Position numbers and translations under genes: made by a program. The notes below the pieces were generated by a model, which was not told where the DNA came from, did not search any database, and saw only the letters and a list, made by a program, of their open reading frames with translations. Shown in pieces: positions 34,064 through 42,815 of a stretch of 64,000 bases of DNA (positions are counted from its first letter, which is position 1; each line of letters opens with the position of its first letter). Location of the stretch: contig NZ_CP096019.1 in the NCBI RefSeq assembly GCF_023115355.1, positions 1,426,001-1,490,000 of the forward strand, read 5' to 3'. This DNA is from Halocatena salina. GTDB taxonomy: Archaea > Halobacteriota > Halobacteria > Halobacteriales > Haloarculaceae.

Positions 34064-34297
34064 TCACTCCCGGTCGGTCGCTTTCCAATCGCAGTCCTGG
34101 CATTTGTAGCCAGTCACGAACTCCATCACAGACGGCATGTATCCAACCGAAACGACGGGACCGCCACAGTCCGGGCACTCCCGGTCAGTATCCGAAATGG
34201 ATTCGGCATCCATCACTGAGTCGTCCTCGATGCGTTCGGCGAGCGATTCCGGTGTCACCATCCGTCCTTGCACGACGCGGTTTTCTTTCTTGGTCAT
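34064..34297 (-). CDS. Small zinc-ribbon protein (DUF5795-like)
   Basis: The 77-residue protein starts MTKKENRVVQGRMVTPESL, has an acidic middle (DAESISDTDR) and ends in a ribbon with CPDCGGPVV and YKCQDCDWKA. From memory this matches the haloarchaeal family DUF5795; its function is unknown. The start follows a TTTAGT box by about 27 bases, whereas the in-frame ATG at 34384 is unsupported. Confidence 0.8.
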   Translation of the reverse strand: MTKKENRVVQGRMVTPESLAERIEDDSVMDAESISDTDRECPDCGGPVVSVGYMPSVMEFVTGYKCQDCDWKATDRE

Positions 34298-34433
34298 ACC
34301 AACAGTGTTCGAACCACTGAAACTAAACCGTGTTCGTCTCACCGCCGATCGCATGCACCGAAGAACGGAACCCAAATAAATCACCAGCCATCCAAGCCCG
34401 TATCCTCATGCGAGTCGCTCACAGAGCACGCCC

Positions 34434-35135
34434 ATGACGAACTGGTTTCCATCGCGCGAATGGCTAGCAGCCTACCGGGATCGACTGAACGAAAACGAAA
34501 CGTACGAGGAACAAAGCGAAGGATGGGGTGTCGATTTCGACGGCGGCTTCGTCTTCGAGATCACTGAACTCCCGGTCGCGGAGACCACCATCGGTGAGTT
34601 GCCACCGGAGCTGTCGGATGCGTTCCGTGAGCGGCTCGAATCCGTCTCCGAATCCCGGATCGAGGAACTCATCGAGGCGGCACCTCACGAACTCACCGAA
34701 CGGATGAGCGACGTGACGACCGATAGCCAACGAGAGCGATTCGTGACCGCGTTGTTCGAGACCGAAATCGAGAATGCACCGACCGTAACGTGGCCCGACC
34801 TCAATACGGAGATGCCCGACGATCTCGAAAATCTCCTCGATCAGCTGGAACGGTACGTCCATGAGGATACTGTGTATGCCTCGCTCGACCTCCACGATGG
34901 CGAGTGCCGCACAGCAGAAGTGCTCGAAACGCCTCCCGAGGGGGGTACCGGGTTCGTCCTCACCGCTCCATACAGCAAGTGGACCGAACTCATCGAAGGA
35001 GCAGATGTGATCGAGGCGGTCATGTCACAGGATATGAATCTCGACGGGGATATCACCAGCGTCATTATTTATCCCGAAGCCGCACAGGAGATGGGCGACA
35101 CCGCCGGCAGAATGGAAACGACGTTCCTGTTTTGA
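34434..35135 (+). CDS. SCP2 sterol-binding-domain-like protein
   Basis: The 233-residue acidic protein has an extended helical N-terminal half. Its C-terminal half is built of alternating strands, with VYASLDLHDGECRTAEVL and GFVLTAPYSKWTELIEGADVIEAVMSQ ending in a hydrophobic tail. That C-terminal pattern (strand, APYSKWTELI, helix, GDITSVIIYPEA) resembles SCP2-type lipid-binding folds in haloarchaea. Binding partner is unknown. It starts at an ATG preceded by a divergent 136-base promoter region. Confidence 0.65.
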   Translation: MTNWFPSREWLAAYRDRLNENETYEEQSEGWGVDFDGGFVFEITELPVAETTIGELPPELSDAFRERLESVSESRIEELIEAAPHELTERMSDVTTDSQRERFVTALFETEIENAPTVTWPDLNTEMPDDLENLLDQLERYVHEDTVYASLDLHDGECRTAEVLETPPEGGTGFVLTAPYSKWTELIEGADVIEAVMSQDMNLDGDITSVIIYPEAAQEMGDTAGRMETTFLF

Positions 35136-35295
35136 AAATATTTGGAAAATGAATTGTTATTTGAGAAACCGATTCCCTCGATATGGTATCTAATGTTTTT
35201 CTAAATTAATAATAGAAGTGCATCCATAACAGTTTAAATTACCCCGTATGCGCGGCCGAACCCTGATACGGATTTGACGACGAATAGTGGAGTGT

Positions 35296-36342
35296 ATGTC
35301 ACAGGTGCTCCAATCACAATACTCGGGCCAACGGGTGGACACCGGGAGCAAGTGGTACACACTGTTTCAGAAGGGGGTCGAACTTGGGACGTGGAACGTC
35401 GAAAAGCTGTTCGAGGAGATCGGGTTCGAACAAGATCGAGAATCCTGGCAACGGTTGTCTCAAAACGAGCGAGATCAGATTCGGTATTTGATTTCGGGAT
35501 TTTTAGACGGTGAGCGCGAGGTCGCGGGCGACGCAGCGACGAACCTCCAGCGCATCATGGGCGCGCCGTGTTTGGATGGAAACACGGAAAAGGAGATGTA
35601 CATGACGATGCTCACGCTGACCGAGCACAAACACACCCAGTTTCTCGACGTGTACATGCAGGAGGTGATGGACGACCGAGACAATTACAACGATCTCGAT
35701 CCCCGTCGTGGCGCGCGGATTCCGGTCGTGCAGGCGACGGGACTCGGAGAGGTGTTCGAACATCAAGGTCTGTTGACGGCAAAAGCCGCGAACACTCTAG
35801 ATCCCGTGGACATCGCCAAGGCCGCGACGAACTACCACCTGAACGTAGAGGGGATCCTCGCCCGTGTGGGGGCAAGCGCGATCAGTCGGTTCCCCGAACG
35901 GGCCGATTTCCCGCTGTTGAACTACGCGTTCAAGTTTGTCAGCACGGATGAGGGACGCCACATCACCCACGGGATCGAACTGCTAAAAGAACTCATCGAG
36001 AAAGAGGAGGCTGGCGACCCACAGTTCCAAGGGGTAAAACAAGGTATCATCGAAACGCTGTACCAAGACGTGCCGTACATGGCCGATTTCGGCTACATGT
36101 TCACCGACGCACTAGACGATCCGCTCGAACTCGATTTCAACGAGGTGTTGATGCGCGGAGGAAACCTCATCGACGGCATGTACAACGAGACGCTCGGACT
36201 CGACGTCGACTACATGGAGGTTCTCAACGTGGTCCGCGACCGATATCTGGAGATCAACGAGTGGGATATCAAACAGCGGGTCCACGAACAGGAACAGCAT
36301 TACCAACGAAAGCGCGGCGTCGCCGCCGACGGGGGGATCTGA
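35296..36342 (+). CDS. Ribonucleotide reductase R2-like / ferritin-like di-iron protein
   Basis: The 348-residue protein is a four-helix-bundle carboxylate protein. Metal-ligand candidates are E in FLDGEREVAGDA, then EHKHTQF (Glu-x2-His), E in LNVEGILARVG and DEGRHITHG (Glu-x2-His). This is the R2 order of ligands. It may be a true R2 subunit, an R2-like oxidase or a desaturase-like enzyme. I see no large reductase subunit in the window. Instead the operon continues with a small protein and a 2Fe-2S ferredoxin that could feed electrons. The ATG at 35296 is preferred over a GTG three codons upstream. Confidence 0.82.
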   Translation: MSQVLQSQYSGQRVDTGSKWYTLFQKGVELGTWNVEKLFEEIGFEQDRESWQRLSQNERDQIRYLISGFLDGEREVAGDAATNLQRIMGAPCLDGNTEKEMYMTMLTLTEHKHTQFLDVYMQEVMDDRDNYNDLDPRRGARIPVVQATGLGEVFEHQGLLTAKAANTLDPVDIAKAATNYHLNVEGILARVGASAISRFPERADFPLLNYAFKFVSTDEGRHITHGIELLKELIEKEEAGDPQFQGVKQGIIETLYQDVPYMADFGYMFTDALDDPLELDFNEVLMRGGNLIDGMYNETLGLDVDYMEVLNVVRDRYLEINEWDIKQRVHEQEQHYQRKRGVAADGGI

Positions 36343-36343
36343 G

Positions 36344-36631
36344 ATGGCACTCGACAGGGAGCTCAGGGAGCTCGCTCGCGGCGCGGAGTTCACTGCGACC
36401 GACGAGGAGGTCGATCAGGCGATCGAGGACGCTGCCGAGGAGTTGGGCGAACCTCCCGAGCAAGTCCGTGAGAACGTCGCATACATCATGGATTCGACGT
36501 TCGAAGAGGAAGGCGTGAGCACCTCGTTCAACGAGATGGTGAGCGGTACGAGCCTCGAGGATGATGTTTCGAGCACCGGCGACCCGCGCCTCGAAGCGCT
36601 CGAAATGTACAAGCTCCGACAGCGGATCTAA
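36344..36631 (+). CDS. Small hypothetical protein in the R2-like operon
   Basis: The 95-residue protein is acidic and mostly helical, starting MALDRELRELARGAEF. It begins one base after the stop of the R2-like gene and ends six bases before the ferredoxin gene, so all three form one operon. No cysteine or membrane segment is present. It may be an accessory subunit or a docking factor; I do not recognise a family. Confidence 0.75.
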   Translation: MALDRELRELARGAEFTATDEEVDQAIEDAAEELGEPPEQVRENVAYIMDSTFEEEGVSTSFNEMVSGTSLEDDVSSTGDPRLEALEMYKLRQRI

Positions 36632-36637
36632 CGAAAC

Positions 36638-36955
36638 GTGAGCACCGACTACGAGGTCACCTTCGAGTTCGAGGGGGACACGACCACAGTGACGGTTCCA
36701 GACGACGAGTACATCCTCGACGCGGGTCACGAGGCGGGTCTCGATCTTCCCTTTTCCTGTCGTAACGGGAACTGTACGAGCTGTGTCGGAAAGCTGCTCG
36801 ATGGCGATGTCGACCAGAGTGACGGACTGGCGCTCGAAGCCGACCAGAAAGAAGACGGGTATGCCCTACTGTGTAGTTCATACCCTCGTTCAGACTGTCA
36901 CATCGAAGCCGGTGACGGTGTCCAACAGGAACTGCTCGGTCTCGATATGTTATGA
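36638..36955 (+). CDS. 2Fe-2S plant-type ferredoxin
   Basis: The 105-residue protein has the plant-type cluster motif: C41 in [11 protein letters not shown] followed by C46 and C49, with the fourth cysteine in LLCSSYP near 80. [13 protein letters not shown] precedes the loop as usual. It lacks the long N-terminal insert of the abundant haloarchaeal ferredoxin, so it is a dedicated electron carrier. GTG is the start codon. Position at the end of the operon suggests it reduces the di-iron protein. Confidence 0.9.
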   Translation: MSTDYEVTFEFEGDTTTVTVPDDEYILDAGHEAGLDLPFSCRNGNCTSCVGKLLDGDVDQSDGLALEADQKEDGYALLCSSYPRSDCHIEAGDGVQQELLGLDML

Positions 36956-36979
36956 GTCAGGGCCGTTAGATCCGGATGA

Positions 36980-38254
36980 TTACTCGGTGGTTCCCGTAAG
37001 CGCGGTGAGTCCCTGTCCGCCGACGTACACACGTCCGCCAGCGACGGCACTCAGTTCCCGACCGTAGCCAGCGACCGGGAGGGGGTGTTTCCACACGGTG
37101 GATCCGTCGGTCGGATCGATCGCTGCTCCGCCGACGTACAGGAGATCACCAACCCGTGCCACGCCATCGGTTGGGACGCGCTTTGTGTCGGGCTGGTCGA
37201 TCGCTGCCCGCCAGCGCTCGCTGCCGTCCGCTCGATCAAGCGCGATGACGTCGTCGTCGATCGCCCCCAGCTGGAGATACACCCGTTCGTCGTCGACCGT
37301 CCCGATTCCCGTCGAGTAGCGAGCATCCGGTGCGTATGCGGTACGCCAGTGTTCGTTACCGGTCGCTGCGTCGAGTGCGATGAACGTCACCCCCGGATCG
37401 GCCGTCTCGGCAACGAACAACGTTCCGTCCGAAACGAGTGGCGCGGCAGCAGGCTGGAACTGTACCTGTGGGAGTGCCGTCCAGACGGTACTCCCGGTCT
37501 CTAGATCGAGCGTTCGGACACCGCTCGCTGTCGGCACGTACACACGGTTCTCAGAGACCGGGAGCGATCCCGAGTACATCTCCTCGATCCACGTCTGCCA
37601 GCGCAGGGTGCCATCGAGACCGAGAGCGGTGACCATCCGACTACTGCCGTACCCCTCACCTTGGGGCATCGTCGTCAGAACGGTGTCGTCAGTGACCGTC
37701 GGCGAAGCAAACGCTCGAGAGGAAGCCCCGCCGGTATCAATTCGCCAACGGCGCTCACCCGTGTCCGCATCGACCGCGATGAACGCCGTGTCGTACGTTC
37801 CGCCATCGTAGGGACCGAACCAAACGTTTGCGTAGACGGTGCCGTCGACCACGGCCGGGGAACCGACATCGGGTATCAGCGGCTCGCCGGGATCGTCGAT
37901 ATCCGGAAGGTCCGGCTCGAACGACCACTGAACAGTACCGTCCTGTGTGTTCAGTGCAACGAGAGTCTTTCCACCGACGTACACCGTTTGGTCGACGACC
38001 GCCACACCGTCGTGAATGCGATCGTGAGACACCGTCCACGCCTCTTGGATATCACCGGTAGGACCCGCGCCAGCCGGGAGACGAGCCGATTGGCCCGCAT
38101 CGGCCTTGAACTGCGACCACACGCCCTCCGAATGCTGACTCGAAGCCGCTGTCACCCGATCCGATCCGTACCCGACGACACCGAACCCAACCGAGCCGAC
38201 GACAACACTCTTGAGAAACGAACGACGACCGGACATCGGTACTCGCTCTTTCAT
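36980..38254 (-). CDS. Tat-exported PQQ-type beta-propeller protein
   Basis: The 424-residue protein has a twin-arginine signal (GRRSFLKS at 9-16, then a hydrophobic stretch to TAASSQ). Repeated blades follow, of the form VYVGG...LVALDxxDGxxxW; examples are LVALNTQDGTVQW and FIALDAATGNEHW. Such PQQ-like propellers include BamB-type scaffolds and quinoprotein dehydrogenases. No quinone-site or calcium-site motif stands out, so a binding or scaffold role outside the membrane is more likely. It converges with the ferredoxin operon over a 24-base gap. The start may also be the ATG at 38236. Confidence 0.83.
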   Translation of the reverse strand: MKERVPMSGRRSFLKSVVVGSVGFGVVGYGSDRVTAASSQHSEGVWSQFKADAGQSARLPAGAGPTGDIQEAWTVSHDRIHDGVAVVDQTVYVGGKTLVALNTQDGTVQWSFEPDLPDIDDPGEPLIPDVGSPAVVDGTVYANVWFGPYDGGTYDTAFIAVDADTGERRWRIDTGGASSRAFASPTVTDDTVLTTMPQGEGYGSSRMVTALGLDGTLRWQTWIEEMYSGSLPVSENRVYVPTASGVRTLDLETGSTVWTALPQVQFQPAAAPLVSDGTLFVAETADPGVTFIALDAATGNEHWRTAYAPDARYSTGIGTVDDERVYLQLGAIDDDVIALDRADGSERWRAAIDQPDTKRVPTDGVARVGDLLYVGGAAIDPTDGSTVWKHPLPVAGYGRELSAVAGGRVYVGGQGLTALTGTTE

Positions 38255-38492
38255 TTCAAATACAAAAAAGATAGTACATTACAAATGTTTTCTGGCCATT
38301 TCAGGCACGGAAAGACAGATCGAAGATGAAAGGGTTCGTGCCGAACCACGAACGGCTCTGTGCTGTGTCCGTTAGACGGTTAAGAAAAAACGAGCCAACC
38401 AGCCAGACCAATCGGTGACCCAGAGGGACAAATGAGACGACACTGGTGTACGGTCTGACGATAACGGCTGGGACGCCGCTGGTCTGTACGAA

Positions 38493-38520
38493 ACCCGTGG
38501 TTGAATCGGTGACCACGGGT
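38493..38520. repeat. Perfect 9-bp hairpin in the gene-free region
   Basis: The arms ACCCGTGGT and ACCACGGGT flank a 10-base loop. No T-run follows on either strand, so it is not an obvious terminator. Confidence 0.45.
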
Positions 38521-39050
38521 ATGTGACAACGCTGGTCGGACTATGCCAGATGGGACGCCGGGGGATTGCTTCGATTGGATGAAACCTTCACGTCACGTTG
38601 TGGTATATCCGACGTCCACATGATATTCAGTGCCACACAGGTATGAGTCTTGTGCCCCATAAGTTCATATGCAGAATTAGACATATTTTATATCCACCAC
38701 AATTGTATTCACGTGTTAGGAGATAGAATTCAATGTAAGGTTGCTCGAAATAACTGAGATCGCGATTATAGGATCACTACCATCACAGCTACGGTCTGTT
38801 GTGGATGTCGGCAGTCATCTCCATCGGAACTGGACGGTTAGAAGAGAAAAGAAGGATTGAAAAGGCGTGTACATGGGAAACGTGAGGCGTTACGTTGCTG
38901 TGTTGCCAACTCTACTGGATCGGGGAGCAGTACACGGTATCGTGATCCCGAGGTTCCAGTTGAAATGCAGGGAAAGAAATGAACTAACTCTGATACGTCG
39001 ACACCAGTCTATCATCACGCCATGTGTATGTCGTGTGAATAGGTAACACT

Positions 39051-39060
39051 GATTTATCGC
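39051..39060 (+). promoter_or_regulatory. TATA box of the Bat-type regulator gene
   Basis: GATTTATCGC is centred about 25-27 bases before the ATG at 39080, fixing that start as leaderless. Confidence 0.55.
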
Positions 39061-39079
39061 GCCAGACCATAGTCGTCGT

Positions 39080-39718
39080 ATGATAGTTGTTGAATTCCGA
39101 ATGAATTCACCGATCCTTCAGGAGAGCCTCACTCACGCCCCTGAGATGACTATCAGTTATGAAGAGATGTACCAAACTGACGAAGGGATTCTGTTCCTGT
39201 TTTGGGCAACAGAAGGCGATTTGACGGCGTTTGAAGACGGTCTCGATGCTGACCCAACCGTGGCGAATCCGACGCAGCTGGCTGAAACCCAGACGCGACG
39301 GTTGTATCGAGTGACGTTTACTGAATACGGAGAGAACGTTGCTACCTACCCGACTTGGCCTGAATTGAATATTACTGTGCTCGATGCAACAACAGCGACA
39401 ACGCACGAGGGATGGATCCTCCGGATGCAGATGTCCAGCCGAGAGACGCTTCAACGGTTCCGGGAGATATGTGCGGAGAACGACCTCGAATTTTGCCTCA
39501 AGACGGTGTATAAGGCGAGGGAAAACGCCACCGAGGCCGACACTCAGCTCACGAGCAGCCAACGAGAAGCGTTGATCGCTGCGCGTGAGCTTGGCTACTT
39601 CCAAGTTCCACGACGGGTCCCCTTGGCAACTGTTGCGGACCATTGTGGAATCTCTTCACAGGCGCTCTCAGAACGGCTCCGCAGAGGAACAGCCACATTG
39701 ATTGATACAGCATTGTGA
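39080..39718 (+). CDS. HTH_10 (bacterioopsin-activator type) regulator
   Basis: The 212-residue protein has the N-terminal strand-rich sensing domain of Bat-type haloarchaeal regulators (MIVVEFRMNSP, then LFLFWATEGD). Its C-terminal HTH_10 motif is LTSSQREALIAARELGYFQVPRR, with the recognition segment VADHCGISSQALSERLRRG. Members regulate a variety of haloarchaeal genes. It sits 70 bases ahead of a DUF7344-type gene on the same strand, suggesting joint control. Targets are unknown. Confidence 0.88.
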   Translation: MIVVEFRMNSPILQESLTHAPEMTISYEEMYQTDEGILFLFWATEGDLTAFEDGLDADPTVANPTQLAETQTRRLYRVTFTEYGENVATYPTWPELNITVLDATTATTHEGWILRMQMSSRETLQRFREICAENDLEFCLKTVYKARENATEADTQLTSSQREALIAARELGYFQVPRRVPLATVADHCGISSQALSERLRRGTATLIDTAL

Positions 39719-39788
39719 GCGGAGCTGACTTAAATGGGTGAATATTCACGCAGCGGATAGATTGCTGGTAGAGCAAGTACAGAGTACC

Positions 39789-40142
39789 ATGAAAAAGCGT
39801 TATGAAAACGACTTCGACTCATTCGATCCTCACTGCAAGATACAGGCTGATCGGCGTCGGCACTGTGCGCTTCATTGTCTGCACCAATTCGATGTCCCGC
39901 TGGCACTAGCCGACTTGGCCGAGGAAGTTGCCGTCCGAGAGCACGATACGCCTATTACTGAGATTTCTGCCGAGGAGGTGAAGCGAATTTACATGTCCCT
40001 CTATCACGACCACATCCCGAAGCTAAAAGATGCGAGCGTTGTGCATTACGATCAGGAACGGGACGTTGTGGCACTGTCGGAAAATAGGGCGCAGTTGGCA
40101 CAACACCTACAATCGTTAACATACAACGGCTCGATAACCTAG
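39789..40142 (+). CDS. DUF7344-type winged-helix protein
   Basis: The 117-residue protein starts MKKRYENDFDSFD. The conserved core is RRRHCALHCLHQFDVPLAL with LADLAEEVAVREHD, a helix-turn-helix, then EVKRIYMSLYHDHIPKLKDASVVHYDQERDVV, a wing. From memory this is the haloarchaeal DUF7344 family of small DNA-binding proteins. The ATG at 39789 was chosen; a GTG at 39738 would add 17 residues. Its stop overlaps the convergent GTPase gene by four bases. Confidence 0.82.
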   Translation: MKKRYENDFDSFDPHCKIQADRRRHCALHCLHQFDVPLALADLAEEVAVREHDTPITEISAEEVKRIYMSLYHDHIPKLKDASVVHYDQERDVVALSENRAQLAQHLQSLTYNGSIT

Positions 40143-41329
40143 TTCGTGCTGACGACCTTGATCACGTCACCCTCAGAAAGCTCGTGGTCGTCGCTCACGC
40201 GGCGGCCGTCCCGTGCGTCAACCGCGTGAAGATAGCCATCACCGATGTCGGAGTGGACGGCGTACGCGAGATCTACCGGCGTAGCGCCCTGTGGGAGGAG
40301 CACAGCGTCTGGAAGGACCGTATCCTGTCCGTCGGTCCAGTTGGTCTCGTTTTGGACGGGATAGACGGTGATGTAGTCGAGATGGTCGTACACGGCCGTG
40401 TTTAGCGCGCGTTGGACGCCCGTCCCGTCCCAATCGTTCATGACTGATCGAATGCGTTCGAGCCCCTCCTGTTGTTCGGCAGTGAGATCCCCGACGACAG
40501 CAAAGTCGGGATTACCGGGTTCGTACTCGATAGCACCTGCGTCGCTGGCTTGTCGGAGGGCTAGCTCGCCCTCTGCCGTCGTGGGAACGACATCGCTCGC
40601 TACGTCCCGGAGTCGGTCGATAGCCTCAGTGTCCGCGATGTCGGCTTTGTTTCCGACGACGAGGATCGGTTTCGTGCGCGCTCGAAGCTCGCGAGCGAGT
40701 CGTTCGCGGTCCTCGTCGGTCCATGACCGAGGATCATCAGGATACGTCACGTTTCGGAGGGTGGCCGCAACCGATGGCTCGCTCGCACCGAAGCCGGTCA
40801 ACAGCTCCGTGAGCGCGTCCTCGAGGTTGAAATCAGGGGACCGAGACTGTCGTTCGACGGTTTCCCAGTTCCGATCGACGATCCCTGCCAGCCAGAGATC
40901 CATCTCCTCCCGAACGAAATCCACGTCTCGAACGGGATCGTACGCGCCGACTTCGACGGGTTCGCCTTCGGCGTTCGTTCCGCCACTGGCGTCAACGACG
41001 TTGAGGACGGCATCGGCGTTCGAGAGCGCGTCTAGAAACTGGTTGCCGAGACCACGTCCTTCGTGTGCGCCGGGGACCAACCCGGCCACATCGAGCAGTT
41101 CCACTGGCACGAAACGGATCCCGTTGTGGCAGTTCTCGCTATCACACCGTTGTTCGCGGTCGAGACACGGGCAATCGGTGCGGACATGAGTGACGCCGCG
41201 GTTGGCATCGATCGTCGTGAACGGATAGTTCCCGATCTCGACGTCGGCCAGCGTCGCCGCACGGAAAAAGGTCGATTTTCCCGCATTGGGCTTTCCGGCA
41301 AGCGCGAGCGAAAGAGAGCCGGCGGTCAT
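40139..41329 (-). CDS. YchF/Obg-type GTP/ATP-binding protein with TGS domain
   Basis: The 396-residue protein has Walker A GKPNAGKST at 12-20, switch region DIEIGNYPFTT-like VEIGNYPFTTID, G3 DVAGLVPGAHEGRGLG and G4 NKAD near 228, ending in a TGS domain with AVHSDIGDGYLHAVDARDG. It belongs to the Obg/YchF group of ribosome-associated P-loop NTPases. CPCLDREQRCDSENC holds four cysteines near 53-67, as in archaeal members. Nucleotide preference cannot be judged by eye. Confidence 0.9.
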   Translation of the reverse strand: MTAGSLSLALAGKPNAGKSTFFRAATLADVEIGNYPFTTIDANRGVTHVRTDCPCLDREQRCDSENCHNGIRFVPVELLDVAGLVPGAHEGRGLGNQFLDALSNADAVLNVVDASGGTNAEGEPVEVGAYDPVRDVDFVREEMDLWLAGIVDRNWETVERQSRSPDFNLEDALTELLTGFGASEPSVAATLRNVTYPDDPRSWTDEDRERLARELRARTKPILVVGNKADIADTEAIDRLRDVASDVVPTTAEGELALRQASDAGAIEYEPGNPDFAVVGDLTAEQQEGLERIRSVMNDWDGTGVQRALNTAVYDHLDYITVYPVQNETNWTDGQDTVLPDAVLLPQGATPVDLAYAVHSDIGDGYLHAVDARDGRRVSDDHELSEGDVIKVVSTN

Positions 41330-41403
41330 ACGCCTACAGGGTGACCGAGCGGAGTGTGCCTTTCGGTTCGGCTACCGTCCCGTGGCTGAACAGGCCTCTA
41401 TCC

Positions 41404-42279
41404 CTACGCGGGATCAAGCTCGGGAACATCAACGTCGACCAGCGGCTCGTTCGTGATCGACATTTCACCGCTGGCGCGGATCGAGCCGTCGATGTGGGCG
41501 TTTTCGTGGAGGTCGAGATCGCCACAGCTCACATCGCCCCGTATCTCCGCCCCTTCGGCGACGGTGACCGTCCCATGGCGGGTGGTCACGTCGCCGTGGA
41601 TGCAGGTGCCTTTCCCGATCGTGATACACCGTTTCGTTCGGAGGCTTCCGAACACCTCGTTGTTTGCACCGATATCGAGCGCCGTCGCACGGATGTTGCC
41701 GTGTAATCGACAGTCGTCCCCGATCTCGCCGCGGGTCGAAACGCGCCACGTATCATCGTTCACGCGCGATCCCTTCGGAATGACGAGCGGATCCGGTGCG
41801 TCCTCGTCTTCGCTCAGTAGCTCGGAGGCAACCGTTTGGGCGGCATCCTCCTCTCCGATCCGGAGCAAATGAGAGAGATAGATGAACAGAAAGACGATCG
41901 AGGGCATCGGATTCCGGATGACGATCCATCCGCTGGCTTCGAATCCCTCTTCGATAGTCACTTCATCACCGATGTCGAGATCGCCGGACACCATCAACTG
42001 GCCGCCGACGTAGGCCCGTTCGCCGATGTAGGCGTCGGCTCCGACCAGGACGTTGCCCTGAATCTCACACCACATGTCGAGTCGACAGTCCGCTCTGGAC
42101 TCGATCGATCCACCAAAGACGGTGCGCTCACCGGCGATAACAGTTCGTCCTCGCACCCCGAACTCGACCGTGCTCTGTCCACCGATGATCACGTCGCCAT
42201 CGGCCACGAGGTCGCGTTCCTCGACCGTCGTTCCATCGGGAATGACGAGCCGGTCAAGCGCTTCGCCGCGAATCGACAC
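41404..42279 (-). CDS. Bactofilin-like polymer-forming protein
   Basis: The 291-residue protein consists of two blocks of short strand repeats. One is before and one after a hydrophobic/amphipathic segment (about 124-142, MPSIVFLFIYLSHLL). The repeats have the right-handed beta-helix pattern of bactofilins (for example GGQLMVSGDLDIGDEVTIEEG, IHGDVTTRHGTVTVAEGAEIRGDV). Bactofilins polymerise into membrane-associated filaments that shape cells, and haloarchaeal members affect cell shape. The start at 42279 (MSIRGEALDRLVIPDG) is natural. Confidence 0.82.
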   Translation of the reverse strand: MSIRGEALDRLVIPDGTTVEERDLVADGDVIIGGQSTVEFGVRGRTVIAGERTVFGGSIESRADCRLDMWCEIQGNVLVGADAYIGERAYVGGQLMVSGDLDIGDEVTIEEGFEASGWIVIRNPMPSIVFLFIYLSHLLRIGEEDAAQTVASELLSEDEDAPDPLVIPKGSRVNDDTWRVSTRGEIGDDCRLHGNIRATALDIGANNEVFGSLRTKRCITIGKGTCIHGDVTTRHGTVTVAEGAEIRGDVSCGDLDLHENAHIDGSIRASGEMSITNEPLVDVDVPELDPA

Positions 42280-42358
42280 GTCGTACCGTTACCACGACGG
42301 GGCTATAATCTCTTGGGACCGTCTGACGCGTGGCAGACGAGAGTGACGCGAGCGGCGA

Positions 42359-42369
42359 GATTTTTATTT
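42359..42369 (+). promoter_or_regulatory. TATA box of the DUF5800-like gene
   Basis: TTTTTATTTC-type AT-rich sequence lies about 26 bases before the ATG at 42390 and supports that start over the in-frame ATG at 42330. Confidence 0.55.
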
Positions 42370-42389
42370 CGCCACGAATAATCCATCGT

Positions 42390-42587
42390 ATGACCGTTCT
42401 TTCGTTCGACGAGCACGGCGTCGATGTCGTCTATCAGGGAACCGAGTTTCGGCTCGAACGCCAACTCATCGAGGACGCGACCGAAAAGTCGTATCCGAAC
42501 GTCACCGATCACGAGGTGTTGAAGATCATCGAGGAAAACCCAGCGCTAGAGGGTGAGCCTCGCCGGATCCAGGACATCATTCGATGA
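42390..42587 (+). CDS. Small acidic haloarchaeal protein (DUF5800-like)
   Basis: The 65-residue protein reads MTVLSFDEHGVDVVYQG, then EFRLERQLIEDA and YPNVTDHEVLKIIEENPALEG. From memory this matches the haloarchaeal family DUF5800; function is unknown. No metal site or membrane segment is present. A TATA box about 26 bases upstream supports the ATG at 42390. It diverges from the bactofilin-like gene. Confidence 0.8.
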   Translation: MTVLSFDEHGVDVVYQGTEFRLERQLIEDATEKSYPNVTDHEVLKIIEENPALEGEPRRIQDIIR

Positions 42588-42660
42588 GATAGCTGATCGA
42601 GGACACGATAGAGGCGTCGACACCGACAGGTCTATTGGTCGAGCGATCGATCCATGGATA

Positions 42661-42807
42661 ATGAGTCAGTTTGTGTCGCTGGGTGACTCCGAATTCAAAC
42701 ATCCATCGTGGCTGACCGCGTTCGGAACCCTTGCGGGGTATGGTATCATCCTGTTTGTGCTGTTCGTCGCGTTGTTCGTCCTTCCGTACGTCGTGTTCGC
42801 GGCGTGA
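42661..42807 (+). CDS. Small single-span membrane protein (48 aa)
   Basis: The peptide reads MSQFVSLGDSEFKHPSWL, followed by one long hydrophobic helix (about 20-46). It resembles small haloarchaeal membrane proteins of unknown role. The upstream in-frame ATG at 42553 would overlap the previous gene and adds a charged, unlikely extension. Confidence 0.68.
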   Translation: MSQFVSLGDSEFKHPSWLTAFGTLAGYGIILFVLFVALFVLPYVVFAA

Positions 42808-42815
42808 ACCCCCGT

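Larger units (their letters stand above)
38255..39079. other. 825-base region without a supported gene
   Basis: No frame here has the acidic, GC3-rich character of local genes. The region is AT-richer than its surroundings after 38600. It holds a perfect 9-bp hairpin (ACCCGTGGT/ACCACGGGT, 38493-38520) and, at its right end, the TATA box of the next gene at 39053-39057. A non-coding RNA or decayed genes cannot be excluded. Confidence 0.5.
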
